This document shows, in pieces, positions 33,562 to 41,238 of a DNA stretch of 41,238 bases. Position 1 is the first letter of the stretch. Every line of letters starts with the position of its first letter. The stretch is taken from NCBI GenBank assembly GCA_003158475.1, contig PMJR01000093.1, positions 1-41,238 of the forward strand, given 5' to 3'. A program made the translations under genes and the position numbers. Source of the DNA: Ignavibacteriota bacterium (GTDB lineage: Bacteria; Bacteroidota; Ignavibacteria; UBA10030; UBA6906). Below the pieces are notes generated by a model. It was not told the DNA's origin, did no database searches, and saw only the letters and a program-made list of their open reading frames with translations.

Positions 33562-35496
33562 TCAAAGATTGACGTAGATATTCATCGTCATGCTGGCAAG
33601 CGTTCGTGGCACTCCGTCGGGTTGCCGCTGTCGCTCATACCATCCCTGAAACTGGATTCTGGAATGTGGCCCCGGTTCCCAGGAAATGCTGCATGTCGGG
33701 CCGACGCTATTCAAAAACGAATCCACCTGTCTTACCCCTTCAGCATATGTGTACCGCGTTTGCCCGAAATAACGGACCCCGACCGCAAAGAGCGTCCGTG
33801 CCGTGGGACGTACCCTGCACTGGACAGCGTAGGTAAGTTCCGTTGCCGCGCTTTCCAACCTTTCCTTGAACTGGCTCCATTCCAACTGTCCCCGCTCATA
33901 GACTTTCCAATATGCGAAAAAATCAAATCCAATGCGGTGCGTCAGGTCAACCGATGTTGAATCCAGCCACCCGAGCTGGCGATACGAAAAACTCTTGACC
34001 GAGGGAAGTTGTTGTTCGAAATCGTACACCGTATAGTTGGCCAGGACCTCAAACGCGTTCAGGCTGTTGATCCAGGGTGCCGGCCTGTACATCGTCCGGG
34101 GAGAGAGCCGGAGCACGCGATTATAATTGTTGTTGGCGCTCCGCTCCCTCAGAAGATACACGAGGTGATCGATGGTACCATCAAGCACCACGCCCAGTTC
34201 CAGGGAGCGGCTGACCCTGTGCGACGTCGACAGGGTAAGCGCCACGAGAAGTTCGTCCCTGTCTTCGAGGTTTTGATCGCTCGGCGTGTCGTACCGGAGA
34301 ATCCCGATCGAGCCCGAAAATGTGATCCTGTCGGACGTTGAAACCGGCACATCGACCATACCGCTGAGCTGCGTCCGCCGGGCGGTATTGTCGCTGATGT
34401 GCTCCTGCGTATTGCTCTGTGAAAACAGGCTGTCGATGGACGGCGATGTCGTCCCCGGGCGCTGTGCCGAGTGGGTCTCCGAGCGTTCACTGTAATTGAG
34501 TCTCAGCCAGGCAGCAGTTCGTCCCTCCGGAGTCCGGTACGAGGTCTGCATGTAGGTGTCCAGGCGGAATTCGTTGATCTGTGTGTTGAACTGGATATTC
34601 TGGGGGGCGACGGCGTTCCAGTTTTTCACGTCCTTTTCCAGGCCCCGCCCGTTGATGGAGACGAAGAACGTCGACGCCAGTGCAGGGTCGATATCATAGT
34701 CCAGCTTGTCGGCGAACGTCAGCACCTGTTCTGTTCTGCTCTCGATTGTACTGTCCGCCGGAGAGTATAGGTCGTGACGGTTCCGGTTCACGCCGACATT
34801 CAGGCTGTCACGTGCGTAGGGGGAAAAGACTTTCTCCACGCTGAATCGGGCGAAATCCGCCTCGAGCCTTCGGGGAGCGAGGAAGTCTTCCCGGTACTGC
34901 GCATTTCCGCTCACAAGGTATCCATCGGCCTCGAACCCGGGGATCCGGGCTCCGAGCAGGTACGTCATCCCCCGGTCCCTGATTCCCGCCTGTGCATCCC
35001 ACCGGTATCCCGCCATGGGAGTTACGGAGATCGAGGAGAACGGGATGTATTCCGCCCCCCCCAGAACGCTCTCGCTGGAGGCATTGTTCAGACCCGTCCC
35101 CTTGTTGTCGAAGTAGACGAAGGAGGACGACTGGATCTGAGGCGAGAAACCGCCTGCCGGCGGGGCGCGAACCAGGACGGAAAGATTCTCCTGGCCGCTC
35201 TGTAATTTCGGCGTCGCGGGACCGGATCCCGGCTGAAACACGATCACGTTGGACGCATATTGCTGAAGGATACCGATGCGAATCCCCTGCGCCACCGTAT
35301 CGATCGCCGCACGTCCTATCCAGTTATACGTATTCAGGTTGCGGTCGAACAGGATGCTTGCGGTGTTGGCCCGTTGCGTGCTGTCGGCGGGAATGGACGG
35401 GAAATCCCCACCCCGGTAGGTCTCCTGGCCGTGCACGGTACGCACCGTAAAGGCTCCGAGGATCAGAACCAATGAGATCTGGGGGATCCGTTCCAT
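33562..35496 (-). CDS. Putative outer-membrane beta-barrel protein
   Basis: From ATG 35496 the 644-residue product has a signal peptide (ERIPQISLVLILGAF, cleavage after VHGQ near residue 23). The rest alternates short hydrophobic and polar stretches typical of long transmembrane beta-strands, for example SSFVYFDNKGTG, FRLDTYMQTSYRTPEG and AWLRLNYSERSETH. The C-terminus ends TMNIYVNL, an alternating final strand as recognised by the BAM machinery. No plug, TonB box or CTD sorting tail was seen. Upstream readings (to 35673) overlap the next gene and have no signal peptide. Family unknown; a porin-like or assembly role is possible. Confidence 0.65.
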   Translation of the reverse strand: MERIPQISLVLILGAFTVRTVHGQETYRGGDFPSIPADSTQRANTASILFDRNLNTYNWIGRAAIDTVAQGIRIGILQQYASNVIVFQPGSGPATPKLQSGQENLSVLVRAPPAGGFSPQIQSSSFVYFDNKGTGLNNASSESVLGGAEYIPFSSISVTPMAGYRWDAQAGIRDRGMTYLLGARIPGFEADGYLVSGNAQYREDFLAPRRLEADFARFSVEKVFSPYARDSLNVGVNRNRHDLYSPADSTIESRTEQVLTFADKLDYDIDPALASTFFVSINGRGLEKDVKNWNAVAPQNIQFNTQINEFRLDTYMQTSYRTPEGRTAAWLRLNYSERSETHSAQRPGTTSPSIDSLFSQSNTQEHISDNTARRTQLSGMVDVPVSTSDRITFSGSIGILRYDTPSDQNLEDRDELLVALTLSTSHRVSRSLELGVVLDGTIDHLVYLLRERSANNNYNRVLRLSPRTMYRPAPWINSLNAFEVLANYTVYDFEQQLPSVKSFSYRQLGWLDSTSVDLTHRIGFDFFAYWKVYERGQLEWSQFKERLESAATELTYAVQCRVRPTARTLFAVGVRYFGQTRYTYAEGVRQVDSFLNSVGPTCSISWEPGPHSRIQFQGWYERQRQPDGVPRTLASMTMNIYVNL

Positions 35497-35642
35497 CGGG
35501 TCCTTCACACAAGCGATGCTTCGTCGCCGGGGGTGGGGATGCCGACGGTAAGCACATGCATGGAACCGGTGACAGTGCGCGCGGCTCCCTGGAATTGAAG
35601 TTGCATGGGGACGTTGCAGGAGGCGGAATGGGATTGACTGAA

Positions 35643-35669
35643 ACAGTGTACCGAATTGAGAAATGAAAA

Positions 35670-35673
<4 letters not shown>
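35643..35673 (-). promoter_or_regulatory. Possible promoter of the barrel-HATPase unit (TTG-N20-TACACTGT)
   Basis: On the minus strand TTG (35673-35671) and TACACTGT (35650-35643) are spaced by 20 bp. The -7 element has several mismatches to TAnnTTTG. The TTG lies next to the stop of the upstream gene, so it would separate the barrel gene from that gene. The 146 bp to ATG 35496 would be a leader. Confidence 0.35.
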
Positions 35674-37773
<2,100 letters not shown>

Positions 37774-38412
37774 TTACGAATGTGCGATCTGCAAACGATG
37801 CAGTACGGCGGGGGTGACGATGCCGCCGGACAGAACGAGCTTGAGTCCCTCCTCGACGCTGAGCGCCAGGGGGATTGCCTCCGCCCTGGGGATAAGCGCG
37901 AGGAACCCGGAAGTGGGGTTCGGCGGGTTGGGGATATAGACGTGGTAGAATTCGGTTGCGGGCGGATCCGGGCCCGCGAAAACGGACTCATTGGTCACGA
38001 AACCGATGCAGAAGACCCCTTTCCGGGGCCACTCGAGCATCACGACGAGGCGGAACGTCCTGCTGTTCCCCCCGATGTTGAACGCGTTGACGAGGTCCTT
38101 GATGCCGCTGTAGACCGAACGCACGAAAGGGATCGACCGGAGAAGATTCTCGAACCATGCGAACATCAGGCGTCCCACCAGGTTGCGCGTGAGCAGACCC
38201 ACGGTGAGAATAAGGACGAGCATGGTCAGGAAACCGAGCCCGGGGATCTCCCGGCCGAGCCAGTTCGTGAGGAGTGGAGAGAATATGCCGTCGACTGCGT
38301 TCAGAAGGGCCTGGAAAAACCAGTAGGTCAGGCCGAGCGGGACGATGACGGCGATGCCCCTCAGGAACGTGGTTCTGATATGGCCGAAGGATGTCTTGCG
38401 TACGTCATTCAT
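37774..38412 (-). CDS. DUF502 family membrane protein
   Basis: ATG 38412 (MNDVRKTSFGHIRTTFLRGI) is chosen because the upstream reading lacks similarity and enters kdsB. The 212-residue product has two N-terminal membrane helices: IAVIVPLGLTYWFFQALLN (about residues 20-38) and LGFLTMLVLILTVGLLTRNL (about 60-79). A conserved soluble part follows, with LLRSIPFVRSVYSGIKDLV, VVMLEWPRKGVFCIGFVTN and FYHVYIPNPPNPTSGFLALI, the DUF502 signature, of unknown function. It lies in an envelope operon between kdsB and pyrG. It may act at the inner membrane. Confidence 0.9.
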   Translation of the reverse strand: MNDVRKTSFGHIRTTFLRGIAVIVPLGLTYWFFQALLNAVDGIFSPLLTNWLGREIPGLGFLTMLVLILTVGLLTRNLVGRLMFAWFENLLRSIPFVRSVYSGIKDLVNAFNIGGNSRTFRLVVMLEWPRKGVFCIGFVTNESVFAGPDPPATEFYHVYIPNPPNPTSGFLALIPRAEAIPLALSVEEGLKLVLSGGIVTPAVLHRLQIAHS

Positions 38413-38434
38413 ACGGCTGGATCCTGGTCTCCTT

Positions 38435-39232
38435 TCATTTGTTCGGTTTTCCCTCCTGCGCGCGCAGGACCTCTGCTGCGAAGGCGGCCCGGACCCTCTC
38501 GAGATCCCCGGGGGTGTCCACGGCAATGCTCACGTGCTCGGTGACGACAGCATGAAGAGCGTGGCCGTGTTCGAGGATCCTCAGTTGTTCCAGTTGTTCC
38601 GCCATCTCGAGAGGCGTCTGCGTCATTGCCGCAAAGGCCAGGAGAAACTCCCGCCGGAAAACGTACAGGCCGACATGCCCGTACACCGGGAACGTCGCGA
38701 TGAGCTCCTCCGGCGTCATCCCCCGGCCGAACGGGACCGCCGCACGCGAAAAATACAGGCATCTGCCCGACCGGTCGAGCAGAACCTTCGGAAGATTGGG
38801 ATTGCGCAGTTCCGCCGCAGAGCGGATCCGCCGGACGAGCGTTCCGGCTTCGATCGAGGGATCCTCGAGGAGAGGCCTGATCGCTTCGTCAATCATTGGC
38901 GGAGGGATCAGCGGTTCATCCCCCTGCACATTCACGATTATCTCCGTCCCGGCCAGCGGGCGTGCCGCCAGTGCGATCCTGTCCGACCCGCTCCTGACGT
39001 CCGTCGGGGTCATGACGGCTTCTCCGCCATGCGACCGCACTGCCTCAGCGATCCGCTCATCGTCGGTTGCCACGATCACTCTGTCGACGAGACGTGCCCC
39101 GGCGGCGCGTTCCATCACGTGCACGATCATCGGCTTCCCCGCGATAAGCGCAAGCGGCTTGCCGGGGAAGCGCTGCGAGCCGTACCGTGCGGGGATGATC
39201 GCAACAGTCCGTGTCCCGGCCGGGCGGCTCAT
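38435..39232 (-). CDS. kdsB: 3-deoxy-manno-octulosonate cytidylyltransferase
   Basis: The 265-residue product has VAIIPARYGSQRFPGKPLAL (residues 9-28), the CTP-binding start of KdsB, then VIVATDDERIAEAVRSHGGE, VMTPTDVRSGSDRIAL and IIVNVQGDEPLIPPPMIDEA (metal-binding D). It transfers CMP from CTP to Kdo, giving CMP-Kdo, the donor for inner-core LPS. This marks the host as an LPS-bearing Gram-negative. The ATG overlaps the gatC stop (ATGA). Length is slightly above the usual 245-250 residues, with extra residues at both ends. Confidence 0.96.
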   Translation of the reverse strand: MSRPAGTRTVAIIPARYGSQRFPGKPLALIAGKPMIVHVMERAAGARLVDRVIVATDDERIAEAVRSHGGEAVMTPTDVRSGSDRIALAARPLAGTEIIVNVQGDEPLIPPPMIDEAIRPLLEDPSIEAGTLVRRIRSAAELRNPNLPKVLLDRSGRCLYFSRAAVPFGRGMTPEELIATFPVYGHVGLYVFRREFLLAFAAMTQTPLEMAEQLEQLRILEHGHALHAVVTEHVSIAVDTPGDLERVRAAFAAEVLRAQEGKPNK

Positions 39233-39522
39233 CTGTCGCCGATCACCTTGGGGACCCGGAAGAATTTCTCTGTTTTCGCAGGAGCGTTCTTCAGAGCGTC
39301 CTCACGATCGAGTCCGGCCCGGAGGTTGTCTCCCCGGAACACGTTCCCCAGTTCGATCACGTGTGAAAGCGGTTCAACGCTCTCCGTGTCGAGCGAATTG
39401 AGCTGCTCCATGTACGTCAGGATCTCGTTGAGCTCCGACGCGAGTTTTTGTTTCTCCTCCTCCGTGAAAGAAAGCTTCGCAAGAGAGGCAACATGCTCAA
39501 CGTCCTGTATCGAAATTGCCAT
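39229..39522 (-). CDS. gatC: Aspartyl/glutamyl-tRNA amidotransferase subunit C
   Basis: The 97-residue product begins MAISIQDVEHVASLAKLSFT, the GatC start, with LNEILTYMEQLNSLDTESVE near residues 31-50 and the C-terminal LREDxx-like segment FRGDNLRAGLDREDALKNAP and FFRVPKVIG. GatC stabilises GatA-GatB in the transamidation of Glu-tRNA(Gln)/Asp-tRNA(Asn). gatA and gatB are not in the window. It lies 3 bp after plsC and overlaps kdsB. Confidence 0.95.
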   Translation of the reverse strand: MAISIQDVEHVASLAKLSFTEEEKQKLASELNEILTYMEQLNSLDTESVEPLSHVIELGNVFRGDNLRAGLDREDALKNAPAKTEKFFRVPKVIGDR

Positions 39523-39525
39523 ACG

Positions 39526-40233
39526 TCATCCCTGATCGATATAGTGCCGGGCGATCACTGCGTGGACATCCTGCATAAGCTGCAACTCGGCGTCCTTGCC
39601 CGCCCCCCCGGGCACGGGAATGGGGGCGTCAAGCACCAGCTCAACCGTCCCGGGCCGGACACTCACAGAATGCTTGGGGAGAATGGAGAAACTCCCGTTC
39701 ACCGTGAGCGGGACGACCGGTATCCCCGCCTTCAGTGCCAGGTTGAACGCCCCCCGCTTGAACGGCTGGAGTTTCCCGTCAATCGTCCGGGTTCCCTCCG
39801 CATACATGAGAACCGACGCTCCGCCGCGGATTTTCTCCACCGCCTCCTCCAGGCTCCTAACGGCCTTGCCCCCGCGTCCCCTGTCGATCCCGATGTACGA
39901 ACCGTACCTGAGTCCCCAGCCGAAGAAGGGAATGATGTCAAGCTCCTTCTTGTACATGATACGTATCTGGTCCGGGATGCCCGCGAGTATGACCGGGATG
40001 TCGAACATGCTGGCGTGGTTCGACACGTACACATAATTCCGCGAGAGGTCCACCTTGTCGAGTCCGCGCACGGTCACGCGTACGCTGCAGACAGCAAGCA
40101 CCGTCCGCGCCCATCCCCGGGCGATCGCATGAAACACCCGTCCCTGCTTCCGGTCCACCCAGATGAGAAGGAGCTCCGCGATCGCGCTTGCGATCGAGAT
40201 GAGAGCGGCGGAAAAGAACCGGATCGCGCCCAC
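39526..40233 (-). CDS. plsC: 1-acyl-sn-glycerol-3-phosphate acyltransferase
   Basis: The upstream reading to 40557 is inside the preceding gene, so a GTG at 40233 with GAAAGGCGG just before is chosen, giving 235 residues. An N-terminal membrane segment (AALISIASAIAELLLIWV) leads to the acyltransferase motifs: VSNHASMFDIPVILAG (H-x4-D), GSYIGIDRGRGGKAV, LMYAEGTRTIDGKLQPFKRG (E-G-T-R) and VPLTVNGSF. PlsC acylates lysophosphatidic acid to phosphatidic acid at the inner membrane. It follows the M48 protease gene by 11 bp. Confidence 0.93.
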   Translation of the reverse strand: MGAIRFFSAALISIASAIAELLLIWVDRKQGRVFHAIARGWARTVLAVCSVRVTVRGLDKVDLSRNYVYVSNHASMFDIPVILAGIPDQIRIMYKKELDIIPFFGWGLRYGSYIGIDRGRGGKAVRSLEEAVEKIRGGASVLMYAEGTRTIDGKLQPFKRGAFNLALKAGIPVVPLTVNGSFSILPKHSVSVRPGTVELVLDAPIPVPGGAGKDAELQLMQDVHAVIARHYIDQG

Positions 40234-40244
40234 GTCGCCGCCTT

Positions 40245-41238
40245 TCAGGACTGGCCATGCTCGAGGGCCCGTATGCGCTTTGCGATCGGGGGATGACTGT
40301 AAAACATAAACTCCACGAGCGGATGGGGCTCCGGGTCTGCCAGATTCATATCCGACAGTTTCCGCAGCGCCGCGACGAACGCATCGTGCTTCCCCGTTGT
40401 GCGCACGGCATAGGAATCGGCCTGCCGCTCGTGATATCGCGAGATCATGTTGCCGAGGGGGGACGTCAGAAGCCCGAACAGCGACAGCCAGATCGCCAGC
40501 AGGGGCAACGCGGCGAGATCGGTCATGGCGGAGTAATGAAACGCCGCCACCGACCATTCGTACAGCCGGGCAGCGAGGTACAGACCGGCGAACGTCGACA
40601 CCGTCCCGATGATGATCCCCGTGCGGATGTGGGAGAACCGGTAGTGTCCGAGTTCGTGGGCAAACACCGTTTCGATCTCTTCCTCCGAGAAGTTGCTCAC
40701 AAGCGTATCACCCAGGATGATTCGGCGCGATCGGCCGATCCCCGTGAACGCGGCATTTGCCTTCCGGGTGTTCTTGCTCAGATTGAAAGAAAAGATCCCT
40801 TCGACATGAACGCCGGCCGTCTTGCAGAGGTGCGCGATCCGTTCCTTCAGTGTGCCGTCGGCGATGGGTGTGAAACGATAGAAAAGCGGCATAATGAGGA
40901 CAGGCGCGATGCGCACAAGGACGACCGAGATCAGTGTCAGTGCGACCCCCACGGGGAGCCACCAGAGGGCACCGAACCTCCCGAGACAAAAATACAGGAA
41001 ACAGAATACACCACCCGCCAGCGGCGCTCCCAGTGAGAATCCCTTGATCCTCTCCCACGCCCACTCTCCCGCCGTTTGATTCGACAGGGCGAACCGGTGT
41101 TCAAGGTGGAAACCGGAATACCACGCAAGAGGAAGCGTCATGCCCGATCGGAGAACGCCGAGGGAACAGGCGAACAGGAGGAGAGCCCCGTACGGATTCG
41201 GAAAGACCGACGAACACCATCCGGCGATGGACCGCCCG
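40245..41238 (-). CDS. Ste24-like M48 family metalloprotease (N-terminus outside the window)
   Basis: The reading frame stays open to the window edge, so about 330 residues are seen and the true start lies beyond 41238. After the visible N-terminal part come YSGFHLEHRFALSNQTAGEW, several membrane helices, and the zinc site VFAHELGHYRFSHI (H-E-x-x-H), with the third ligand in SRYHERQADSYAVRTTG. SNFSEEEIETVFAHELGH is typical of CAAX prenyl protease 1/Ste24 homologues. In bacteria these are membrane proteases often involved in quality control or in cleaving outer-membrane assembly proteins. It starts the minus-strand envelope operon seen here. Confidence 0.9.
   Translation of the reverse strand, partial: GRSIAGWCSSVFPNPYGALLLFACSLGVLRSGMTLPLAWYSGFHLEHRFALSNQTAGEWAWERIKGFSLGAPLAGGVFCFLYFCLGRFGALWWLPVGVALTLISVVLVRIAPVLIMPLFYRFTPIADGTLKERIAHLCKTAGVHVEGIFSFNLSKNTRKANAAFTGIGRSRRIILGDTLVSNFSEEEIETVFAHELGHYRFSHIRTGIIIGTVSTFAGLYLAARLYEWSVAAFHYSAMTDLAALPLLAIWLSLFGLLTSPLGNMISRYHERQADSYAVRTTGKHDAFVAALRKLSDMNLADPEPHPLVEFMFYSHPPIAKRIRALEHGQS

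Overview
This 41 kb window comes from a high-GC Gram-negative bacterium of the FCB group (Bacteroidota, Ignavibacteriota or a close relative). Three things point there. A secreted protein carries a type IX secretion (T9SS) type-A sorting tail with the NYPNPFNPST signature. Eight upstream regions contain a TTG - 19/20 bp - TAnnTTT promoter arrangement, which resembles the Bacteroidota -33/-7 consensus. kdsB implies Kdo-containing LPS. No rRNA, tRNA, CRISPR array, IS element or phage gene was seen.

Layout. 1-2718: start of rpsT (minus strand, cut by the window edge), divergent from etfB-etfA and a bifunctional-nuclease (DUF151) protein with a UVR tail. 2737-5341 (minus): a small transcription unit led by two bacterial microcompartment (BMC) shell proteins, followed by a YbbR/CdaR-like protein and pdxJ. 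5424-7588 (minus): a large secreted Asp-box/propeller protein whose T9SS tail is cut off by an in-frame TAG exactly where a Gln codon is expected. 7663-28560 (minus): a 21 kb surface-polysaccharide locus. It holds two YfhO-type membrane proteins, two polyprenyl-phosphate-type GT2s, two other GT2s, two GT4-like enzymes, one GT9, two Wzx-type flippases, four methyltransferases, a FkbM-like protein, a small unknown protein and GDP-mannose 4,6-dehydratase; many genes are coupled by ATGA-type overlaps. 28654-33112 (plus): rsmA with a PAP2/Aur1-like phosphatase, then rplU-rpmA, mdh and a lipoprotein. 33127-41238 (minus): M48 protease (cut by the window end), plsC, gatC, kdsB, a DUF502 protein, pyrG, a small exported unknown, a large outer-membrane barrel candidate and a stand-alone HATPase.

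How it fits together. The polysaccharide locus has nucleotide-sugar synthesis (gmd), assembly enzymes, methylation and export. A CsbB/GtrB-like GT2 lies directly next to a YfhO protein, the same pairing that decorates lipoteichoic acid in Firmicutes, here in a Gram-negative glycan locus. kdsB and plsC supply envelope biogenesis. The most noteworthy items are the BMC shell pair with no recognisable cargo enzyme (one shell protein has a SAP/Rho-N-like tail), the amber-interrupted T9SS gene with an unusual leader, and the CsbB/YfhO pairing. All functional calls are from reading the sequence; no database search was run.
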